A stretch of DNA of 20,668 nucleotides, taken from assembly GCA_041675185.1 (NCBI GenBank), contig JBAYUH010000017.1, positions 1 to 20,668 on the forward strand, read 5' to 3'. The DNA is from UBA1557 sp041675185 (GTDB lineage: Bacteria > Patescibacteriota > Patescibacteriia > Magasanikbacterales > UBA922). Under the pieces are notes generated by a model. That model was not told where the DNA came from, did no database searches, and worked only from the letters and a program-made list of their open reading frames with translations. Positions within the stretch are counted from its first letter, which is position 1; each line of letters opens with the position of its first letter. The position numbers and the translations under genes are program-made. Positions 1 to 4,619 of this stretch are shown here, piece after piece.

Positions 1-602
1 AAGCAAATGTTTTTGATTTCAATTCAGAAAAAGATATTACTTATGATGAAATAGAGAGAATTATTGATACAGGAGATAGAAAAAATTTTTTACATACTCT
101 GGAATTTTTTCCAGAAGAAGGAAAGTACCATTATGATGGTCATGCAGTGTGTAATTTTTCTTGTTCACCAGAAGAAACAAAAAAATACAAAGGACTTTGT
201 CCAAAATGCCATAAGAAATTAATTATTGGTGTAGAAAATAGAGTTTTTGAATTATCTGATAGAACAATAGAAGAAGCAAAAGTGATTGTAAAAAATAAAA
301 TACCTTACAAAAGTATTGTACCTCTAGTAGAAGTTATTGCTGATGCTTATAGTTGTGGTACAAATACTAAACGTGTTGTAGAGGTTTATGATAATTTAAT
401 AAAAAAAATAGGCACTGAATTTTTTATTTTGTTGGATGCTGAGTTGTCCAAAATTTCTGAAGTTGGTGGCAAAGATATCGCTGTAGCGATTGATCGTATG
501 CGTAGTGGAAATATTTATGTAAAGCCGGGATTTGATGGGGTGTTTGGAGTGGTGAAAATTTTTCAAGATAGAAGAATGGGACAAAAAAATTTGAATTTGT
601 AG
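1..602 (+). CDS. Endonuclease Q-like DNA repair nuclease, 3' part (5' end outside window)
   Basis: The frame is open from base 3 to the TAG at 600-602, so the gene enters from the left; the GTG at 147 is internal, not a start. Translation upstream of that GTG gives EFFPEEGKYHYDGH, followed by a Cys cluster ending in CPKC and then GVENRVFELSDR. This matches the zinc-binding middle section of the PHP-domain/EndoQ family, as I recall it. The C-terminal part (GTEFFILLDAE, then VKPGFDGVFGV) fits the family's last domain. EndoQ enzymes nick DNA 5' of deaminated bases and abasic sites, and were first described in Thermococcales with some bacterial members. The catalytic PHP metal site would be upstream of the window and cannot be checked. 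No Shine-Dalgarno can be judged. Family assignment is fairly sure; activity is inferred. Confidence 0.8.
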   Translation, partial: ANVFDFNSEKDITYDEIERIIDTGDRKNFLHTLEFFPEEGKYHYDGHAVCNFSCSPEETKKYKGLCPKCHKKLIIGVENRVFELSDRTIEEAKVIVKNKIPYKSIVPLVEVIADAYSCGTNTKRVVEVYDNLIKKIGTEFFILLDAELSKISEVGGKDIAVAIDRMRSGNIYVKPGFDGVFGVVKIFQDRRMGQKNLNL

Positions 603-620
603 AAAAAATAATTATAAACA

Positions 621-646
621 AAAACACTCTTGTAATAGAGTGTTTT
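621..646. terminator. Bidirectional terminator hairpin between EndoQ-like and basic-protein genes
   Basis: Perfect 10-bp stem (621-630 with 637-646, arm AAAACACTCT) around a 6-nt loop. It lies 18 nt after the EndoQ-like stop and 17 nt beyond the stop of the leftward basic-protein gene. The U-tract is better on the minus strand (TTTTTGTTTATAAT) than on the plus strand (TTTTGTTG), so it probably ends the leftward transcript best. Confidence 0.7.
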
Positions 647-663
647 GTTGTGTAAGAAAAATA

Positions 664-783
664 TTATTTCTTCTTAGCAGTTTTACGTTTAGCAACTTTT
701 TTCTTAGCAGCTGGTTTACGTTTAGCAACTTTTTTCTTAGCAGCTGGTTTACGTTTAGCTACTACTTTCTTTTTTGCTGGCAT
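664..783 (-). CDS. 39-residue Lys/Ala-rich histone H1-like protein
   Basis: The minus strand reads from an ATG (781-783) to TAA (664-666). The protein starts MPAKKKVVAKRK and then contains two direct copies of the 11-residue unit PAAKKKVAKRK before ending TAKKK; the DNA carries the matching 33-bp tandem repeat. The composition is almost only K, A, R, V and P, like the C-terminal tails of bacterial H1-like/AlgP proteins, which bind DNA or RNA through charge. A near-perfect Shine-Dalgarno (AAGGAGGTGA, 791-800) sits 7 nt before the ATG, the only such site in the window, which argues strongly that this short frame is translated. A terminator follows. Nucleoid binding is an inference from composition; a short ribosome-associated basic protein is also possible. 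Confidence 0.75.
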   Translation of the reverse strand: MPAKKKVVAKRKPAAKKKVAKRKPAAKKKVAKRKTAKKK

Positions 784-790
784 ATATAGT

Positions 791-800
791 TCACCTCCTT
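791..800 (-). promoter_or_regulatory. Consensus Shine-Dalgarno of the basic-protein gene
   Basis: On the minus strand AAGGAGGTGA lies 7 nt upstream of ATG. It is complementary to the canonical anti-SD of 16S rRNA. It decides the start and is exceptional here, since the other starts in the window lack any clear SD. Confidence 0.85.
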
Positions 801-841
801 AAATTTTTAAGTTAATTGATGTTCACTTTGACGTGACCATG

Positions 842-904
842 GTACACACCAAATAAAAATTTGTGTACATCTTAGTTTTTACATGACAAGCATCGATGTA
901 AAAA
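842..904. other. Two inverted repeats in the upstream region of the basic-protein gene
   Basis: The first pair is GTACACA (842-848) with TGTGTAC (862-868), loop 13 nt. The second is TTTTTACAT (876-884) with ATGTAAAAA (896-904), loop 11 nt, followed on the plus strand by a T-run. They fill the spacer upstream of the 39-codon gene (784-1147 has no convincing gene). They could be a structured 5' leader or operator of that gene, or the second a plus-strand terminator. A possible leftward promoter is TATACT at 953-958 with TTTCAA at 977-982, which would give a leader of about 160 nt. Confidence 0.4.
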
Positions 905-932
905 TTTTTTATATTTTTTTGTGAAAAAAATA

Positions 933-960
933 TTGCGACCTTTCTTACTATAAGTATAAT
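933..960 (+). promoter_or_regulatory. Candidate rightward promoter in the 784-1147 spacer
   Basis: TTGCGA (933-938), 16-nt spacer, TATAAT (955-960). There is no rightward gene before the terminator at 1046-1076, so any transcript would be a short RNA of roughly 110 nt. In this AT-rich spacer a TATAAT by chance is not rare. Confidence 0.3.
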
Positions 961-1045
961 TTGTTTTGGCATTTTTTGAAATAGTTTTTTCAAAAAAACT
1001 GTGCATAACTTTTATTTTTTATAAAAATATTTTTTTTACAAAAAT

Positions 1046-1076
1046 AAAAAACTTACAGTGTTAATGTAAGTTTTTT
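1046..1076. terminator. Terminator hairpin downstream of the HD-domain gene
   Basis: Perfect 12-bp stem (1046-1057 with 1065-1076) with a 7-nt loop. The arms are AAAAAACTTACA and TGTAAGTTTTTT, so a U-tract is present on either strand. It lies about 70 nt beyond the stop of the leftward HD gene and most simply ends that transcript. It would also end a rightward transcript from the candidate promoter at 933-960. Confidence 0.7.
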
Positions 1077-1147
1077 AAATTATTTTTTGAAAAATTTATT
1101 TATAATTTATTTTTTTCTTTTTTTATTTTAAATATAACTTTTCTAAG

Positions 1148-1891
1148 TTATTTTGCTATGGAGTAGCTAATACTATTCAATTCAATAACATTGTTCAATT
1201 TGTTTTCAAGTTGAGACATGGTTTTTTCGAGCCAGTCTTGTCCAAAATTTTCAACATGCCATAAATAAATTTCTGCTTGTGTGAGCCACTCAATAAAATT
1301 TTTGATAGTTTCTTCAATACATATTCTAGCTTCTGTGGTTTTCATTTCCAAAATATTGGTGTTCAAATTAATCCAAATCAAAGTATAAAATTTTCGTAAA
1401 TTATTTTTTGATAATTTGGCAAGATGGGTAGCTTCATAAAAACGTTGGATATTTAGTACATCCATCATATCAGCATCTTTTAGGAGATTTAATACTAATC
1501 TAGTTCTTTTGTTTGCAAAAATTTTGGTCATAATTTTGCCGGTAACTATACCACTGCACATTAGTATCACAAAAGATTTTATAACTACACTACTCATAAC
1601 ACGATAACGAATAGCATAAAATAATAAAGCAAAAGCAGAAAAGTTGTCATCAAAAAGTGCCATCCAAAGCATAGAGGGTTTATTGGATATAGCGCGACTA
1701 GTATCATGCCACCAAGCTGATAGTTCTAGAGCATCTCTTTCTTTTTGACTTAGTTTTATATTTCTAGAAATTTTTTTGGTATTTTCAACTACTCTTTTGA
1801 CATGGCGTAGATCATGTAGTGGATCAAAAGAATGACTCATTTGTTTTTGGGCTTCTTCTGTGAGTTTTTTGATATTTTTTGTAAAAAACAT
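1148..1891 (-). CDS. HD-domain metal-dependent phosphohydrolase
   Basis: The 247-residue product carries the HD-superfamily metal ligands: H26-D27 and H30 in HDLRHV, H62-D63 in WWHDTSRA, and D139/D141 in LLKDADMMDVL. The spacing and the conserved Arg-His-Val helix resemble the YedJ-like branch of small HD hydrolases, which act on phosphate esters of nucleotides or related compounds; the substrate cannot be told from sequence. A hydrophobic stretch around residues 85-120 is unusual and may be a membrane-touching helix or an insert in the HD bundle. The ATG at 1889-1891 has no Shine-Dalgarno. The gene follows the tRNA-Ile gene on the same strand and may be read from the tRNA promoter or from a TATAAT on the minus strand at 1983-1988. 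The stop is TAA, with the terminator at 1046-1076 downstream. Confidence 0.75.
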   Translation of the reverse strand: MFFTKNIKKLTEEAQKQMSHSFDPLHDLRHVKRVVENTKKISRNIKLSQKERDALELSAWWHDTSRAISNKPSMLWMALFDDNFSAFALLFYAIRYRVMSSVVIKSFVILMCSGIVTGKIMTKIFANKRTRLVLNLLKDADMMDVLNIQRFYEATHLAKLSKNNLRKFYTLIWINLNTNILEMKTTEARICIEETIKNFIEWLTQAEIYLWHVENFGQDWLEKTMSQLENKLNNVIELNSISYSIAK

Positions 1892-1920
1892 AGTTTTTGC
1901 TGTAGATGTTATAATTGTTG

Positions 1921-1951
1921 GATCATTTCATTTGTCATAAATGAAATGATC
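1921..1951. other. Perfect 13-bp inverted repeat between tRNA-Ile and HD gene
   Basis: GATCATTTCATTT (1921-1933) pairs with 1939-1951 around the loop GTCAT. On the plus strand it is followed by ATTTTTT, which resembles a terminator, but no rightward gene precedes it. On the minus strand it lies 30 nt upstream of the HD gene start, so it may be an operator or leader hairpin, or may separate the tRNA transcript from the HD mRNA. Confidence 0.5.
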
Positions 1952-2007
1952 ATTTTTTAGGCTATAAAATTTACAATTTTATTATATCACTTTTTAATAT
2001 TTTTTTG

Positions 2008-2081
2008 TAGGCCAGGATGGACTTGAACCATCGACCCCAACGTTATAAGCGTTGTGCTCTAACCGACTGAGCTACTGGCCC
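2008..2081 (-). tRNA. tRNA-Ile, anticodon UAU
   Basis: The minus strand folds as a complete cloverleaf. The acceptor is GGGCCAG paired with CTGGCCT (last pair G-U) with discriminator A73. The D-arm begins with the usual TAGCTCAG; the anticodon stem is CAACG/CGTTG; the T-arm is GATGG-TTCAAGT-CCATC. The anticodon loop is CTTATAA, placing TAT at positions 34-36, which reads AUA. The body closely resembles ordinary bacterial tRNA-Ile, differing from the usual GAU gene mainly in the anticodon. CCA is not encoded. Most bacteria read AUA with a CAU tRNA modified to lysidine by TilS, so a UAU gene is uncommon. Confidence 0.93.
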
Positions 2082-2106
2082 TTTAACATATTTTTTAACC
2101 AAGTAG

Positions 2107-2135
2107 ATTATAACAGGAAACTCTTGTTTTTTCAA
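2107..2135 (-). promoter_or_regulatory. Promoter of tRNA-Ile(UAU)
   Basis: On the minus strand TTGAAA (2130-2135), a 17-nt spacer and TATAAT (2107-2112), about 25 nt before the mature 5' end of the tRNA at 2081. It overlaps, back to back, the rightward rluD promoter. Confidence 0.7.
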
Positions 2136-2152
2136 GTCTTTTGGAGTATACT
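2124..2152 (+). promoter_or_regulatory. Promoter of the rluD-gmk cluster
   Basis: TTGTTT (2124-2129), 17-nt spacer, TATACT (2147-2152). The expected start of transcription falls within a few bases of the rluD ATG at 2163, so the message would be leaderless or nearly so, consistent with the absence of a Shine-Dalgarno. The -35 element lies inside the spacer of the leftward tRNA promoter. Confidence 0.5.
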
Positions 2153-2162
2153 CATTTTACTT

Positions 2163-3134
2163 ATGAAAAGTACTAAAAATAAACAAATATTTTCAGTTTT
2201 AGAAGATAAGCGTGCTGAGCGTCTAGATGTCTTTTTGGCTGAACAAATGGGGATTAGTCGTTCACAAATTCAAAAGATGATTACCTTAGGACAAGTGACT
2301 ATCGATGGTAGGATGCCCAAAAAAGCAGGAGAAAGGCTTACTTCAGCCAAAAAAGTTAAAGTAGCTGATTTGAAAGAAGATCCAAAAACTAACAAAAAAG
2401 ATAAAAAATTGATTAAATTAGAAATATTGGGAGAAACAAAAGATTATGTTGTGGTCAACAAACCAGCTGGAATTCTTGTACATCCAACGCAGGCTATGGA
2501 AAGTAATACTCTAAGTAATGCCTTGGTGGATAAATATCCAGAAATAAAAAAAATAGGTGATAGTGAAGTCAGACCAGGGATTGTCCATCGTTTGGACAAA
2601 GATGCTTCTGGTTTGCTTGTTGTGGCTCGTACACCAAAAAGTTTTTCTAGTTTAAAAAGACAGTTTCAAGAAAGACAAGTAGAAAAGATATATAGTGTCT
2701 TGGTTTATGGTGAGGTTGTCAAAGACACAGATACTATAGATTTTGAAATTGATCGTGGTGGTGATGGTCGTATGGTTTCTAGACCAAAAATAGACAAAAT
2801 GAAATTGAAAAATGTTGGTAAAATTCAAAATGGTAAAGAATCTTTGACAGAATATTGGGTAGAAAAAAGATACAAAAGATTTAGTTTGTTGAAAGTAAAA
2901 ATTCATACTGGCAGAACTCATCAAATTCGTGTACATATGTTTGCTATTGGTCATCCTGTTGTGGGAGATAGATTATATGTCAACAAAAAACTTGTCAAAA
3001 AAAGTGATCAAGAATTGAAAAGATTATTTCTTCATGCAAAACATCTAGAATTTACAGATTTGCAAGGCAATCGTGTTGGTTTTGACAAAAGTATTCCAGT
3101 GGAATTGAAAAATTATTTACAAAATTTAGTTTAG
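2163..3134 (+). CDS. rluD: RluD-family 23S rRNA pseudouridine synthase
   Basis: The 323-residue product begins with an S4 RNA-binding domain (about residues 15-62: RLDVFLAEQMGISRSQIQ), followed by the RluA/RluD catalytic domain. Diagnostic motifs are VVVNKPAGILVHP, then GIVHRLDKDASGLLVVART with the catalytic aspartate at D145, and GRTHQIRVHM near residue 250. The family isomerises uridines in 23S rRNA; RluD itself acts on helix 69, but S4-containing members vary in target, so the exact site is inferred. The frame is open further upstream but would run through the tRNA gene; the ATG at 2163 puts the S4 domain at the usual distance and is the start chosen. The gmk-like start follows after 6 nt, so the two are co-transcribed. 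Confidence 0.88.
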   Translation: MKSTKNKQIFSVLEDKRAERLDVFLAEQMGISRSQIQKMITLGQVTIDGRMPKKAGERLTSAKKVKVADLKEDPKTNKKDKKLIKLEILGETKDYVVVNKPAGILVHPTQAMESNTLSNALVDKYPEIKKIGDSEVRPGIVHRLDKDASGLLVVARTPKSFSSLKRQFQERQVEKIYSVLVYGEVVKDTDTIDFEIDRGGDGRMVSRPKIDKMKLKNVGKIQNGKESLTEYWVEKRYKRFSLLKVKIHTGRTHQIRVHMFAIGHPVVGDRLYVNKKLVKKSDQELKRLFLHAKHLEFTDLQGNRVGFDKSIPVELKNYLQNLV

Positions 3135-3140
3135 TTTTTT

Positions 3141-3731
3141 ATGGACAAGCCATATTCTATTATCATAATTTCTGGACCATCTGGAGTGGGAGAAGACAGT
3201 ATTATTGAAAAGTTGTCAGGTAGAATTGCTCTAGAAAGAGTCGTAACTACGACCACTAGACCAATGCGTCCTGGTGAAAGCGAAGGTCATCCTTATCATT
3301 TCATTTCTAAACAAGAATTTTTGGAAAAAGTGAAGGAAAATAAATTTTTTGAACATGCACAAGAATATAATGGTCATCTATATGGCGTGACTTTTGAAGA
3401 ATTGAAAAGGGTAGAAAATAGTGGGAAAATAGGTGTTTGGAAAATAGAGTACAAAGGAGTTATTAAAGCCAAGGAACTTATACCAAATATAGTCGCTATT
3501 TTCATCAATGCTCCTTTGGATATACTTGAAAATCGAATAAGACGTCGTGATAAAGCTAATGATACTTATGTGGCAGAAAGGATGAAATATACCAAAGAAT
3601 GGCTAAAATATCGTGATATTTATGATTTTGAGGTAGAGAATACAGAAGGACATTTACTAGAATCTGTAGACAAAGTCGAAAGTATTATCAAAGGACTCTT
3701 TCCTCTTGACAAAAAGGGAAAAATTTTGTAG
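3141..3731 (+). CDS. Guanylate kinase-like protein with altered P-loop
   Basis: The 196-residue product follows the guanylate kinase plan: an N-terminal P-loop region, then TTTTRPMRPGESEG and YHFIS, which correspond to the GMP-binding Arg and Tyr residues, FFEHAQEYNGHLYG with the conserved Glu and Tyr, and a lid-like RIRRRD segment. The P-loop is GPSGVGEDS, not GxxGxGK(S/T): E18 and D19 replace the lysine and serine/threonine that hold the ATP phosphates. In the segment that normally carries a conserved Asp (DIDxQG) it reads KIEYKG. From memory the GEDS form recurs in CPR proteins labelled guanylate kinase, so it is probably not a sequencing error, but ATP:GMP phosphotransfer by the usual mechanism is doubtful. 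The gene lies 6 nt after rluD and has no Shine-Dalgarno. Confidence 0.8.
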   Translation: MDKPYSIIIISGPSGVGEDSIIEKLSGRIALERVVTTTTRPMRPGESEGHPYHFISKQEFLEKVKENKFFEHAQEYNGHLYGVTFEELKRVENSGKIGVWKIEYKGVIKAKELIPNIVAIFINAPLDILENRIRRRDKANDTYVAERMKYTKEWLKYRDIYDFEVENTEGHLLESVDKVESIIKGLFPLDKKGKIL

Positions 3732-3756
3732 AATGTCTCTGCAAATCAAATTTTAA

Positions 3757-3791
3757 TCCGCCCCCACCCTAGGCTGGCTAGGCAAGGCGGA
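3757..3791. repeat. GC-rich nested palindrome in the gmk-rplS spacer
   Basis: Outer arms TCCGCC (3757-3762) and GGCGGA (3786-3791) enclose CCTAG (3768-3772) and CTAGG (3778-3782). It stands out by its G+C content against the surrounding AT-rich DNA and looks like a dispersed REP-like element. No T-run follows, so it is not a typical terminator. Confidence 0.5.
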
Positions 3792-3815
3792 CAAGGTTAA
3801 TTATAAATTCTGTAT

Positions 3816-3837
3816 GTTGGAGTATTCCACTGCCAAC
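3816..3837 (+). promoter_or_regulatory. Possible leader hairpin of rplS
   Basis: GTTGG-AGT (3816-3823) pairs with ACT-G-CCAAC (3829-3837) with one bulged G and a 5-nt loop. The hairpin ends 20 nt before the L19 start, where autoregulatory leaders of ribosomal protein genes are often found. A TATAAA at 3802-3807 could be a -10 for a separate rplS transcript. Evidence is only position plus pairing. Confidence 0.3.
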
Positions 3838-3857
3838 CTCTCGTAAAATAAAATCAT

Positions 3858-4274
3858 ATGTTAAAAGAAATCAAAGACATTCGCAATGAAATTCAATCAG
3901 GAATGATTGTCAAAGTTCATCAGAAAGTAAAAGAAACAAATACTAAGGGAGAAGAAAAAGAGCGTATCCAAATTTACGAAGGAATAGTAATCGCTGTCAA
4001 ACATGGCAAAGAAGCTGGCGCTACTATGACTGTTCGTAAAATATCTGATGGAGTAGGTGTAGAAAAAATCTATCCTATCTATTCACCAGTAATCGATAAG
4101 ATTGAATTGGTTCGCCAAATGAAAGTAACAAAATCTCGTCCTTATTATCTAAGAACTTACAAAAAGAAATTGAAGGAAGTAAAACAAGAAGAAATCAAAG
4201 AAGATACAAAAGAAGTAAAAAAAGAAAAAATTGTAGCTAAAAAAGAAGAAACAAAAGCTGAAGCTGCTAAATAA
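3858..4274 (+). CDS. rplS: 50S ribosomal protein L19
   Basis: The 138-residue product matches L19: SGMIVKVHQKVKE, then QIYEGIVIAVKHG, the family signature MTVRKISDGVGVEKIYPIYS and the closing PYYLR. L19 sits at the 30S-50S interface. The L19 fold ends at about residue 105; the remaining 33 or so residues are a Lys/Glu-rich low-complexity tail (KEVKQEEIKEDTK and similar), longer than in most bacteria and probably disordered. The start ATG lacks a Shine-Dalgarno. The gene is separated from the gmk-like gene by 126 nt holding a GC-rich palindrome and a possible leader hairpin, and is followed by a strong terminator. Confidence 0.95.
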   Translation: MLKEIKDIRNEIQSGMIVKVHQKVKETNTKGEEKERIQIYEGIVIAVKHGKEAGATMTVRKISDGVGVEKIYPIYSPVIDKIELVRQMKVTKSRPYYLRTYKKKLKEVKQEEIKEDTKEVKKEKIVAKKEETKAEAAK

Positions 4275-4288
4275 AATTTTGAAAAATA

Positions 4289-4316
4289 AAAAAACCACTT
4301 GAGAAAGTGGTTTTTT
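4289..4316. terminator. Shared terminator of rplS and the converging uvrA operon
   Basis: Perfect 12-bp stem (4289-4300 with 4305-4316; arms AAAAAACCACTT and AAGTGGTTTTTT) closed by the tetraloop GAGA. There is a T-run on both strands. It lies 14 nt after the rplS stop and 12 nt after the stop of the leftward gene at 4329. Confidence 0.9.
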
Positions 4317-4328
4317 GATAAATAAAAT

Positions 4329-4610
4329 TTATTTTTGTTCTGCAAGACAAATATGGACTTCAACCCAACCACGATAAGAATATGGTGTACCACCGAGTTT
4401 TCGACATTCAGTCTCATCAGTAATTCCTTGATAGACTTTTACCATATATTGTTCTCGTGGGCCAGGACAATAATCACCACAGGCAAAGTGGTCTACTATT
4501 GGAGGTTTTTTTATTTCAATTATTTTTGTATTTTTATTTTTTGATAAGAACATAAAAATCAAAGTACTAAGAATAACTATGCCAATTGTTACCAAAATTA
4601 TTTTTTTCAT
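4329..4610 (-). CDS. Small membrane-anchored Cys-rich protein of unknown function
   Basis: The 93-residue product starts MKK and has one strong hydrophobic segment (about residues 4-22), then a Lys-rich linker and a compact domain with four cysteines: C44 and C48 (ACGDYCPGP), C69 (TECRKLGG) and C88 (HICLAEQ). The N-terminus could be a signal anchor or a signal peptide, so the Cys domain is likely outside the membrane with two disulfides; this is inferred. I recall similar CPR hypothetical proteins with the CxxYCPGP and ECRKLGG motifs but no known function. It starts 9 nt after the uvrA stop and is the last gene of the leftward operon that begins with a thioredoxin-fold protein. There is no Shine-Dalgarno. 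Confidence 0.7.
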   Translation of the reverse strand: MKKIILVTIGIVILSTLIFMFLSKNKNTKIIEIKKPPIVDHFACGDYCPGPREQYMVKVYQGITDETECRKLGGTPYSYRGWVEVHICLAEQK

Positions 4611-4619
4611 TTTTTTATT

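Noticed and set aside
147..602. GTG at 147 as the start of the first gene
   Set aside because: The frame is open to base 3 and the residues before it (EFFPEEGKYHYDGH) are conserved family sequence, so the gene simply enters from outside the window.
2052..2162. Longer rluD reading frame starting inside the tRNA gene
   Set aside because: The extra residues would be translated from the complement of tRNA-Ile and from promoter DNA; ATG 2163 gives the normal S4 start.
4335..4544. 69-codon rightward frame opposite the small Cys-rich gene
   Set aside because: It is the shadow of the leftward gene, whose signal anchor, cysteine motifs and operon position are convincing.
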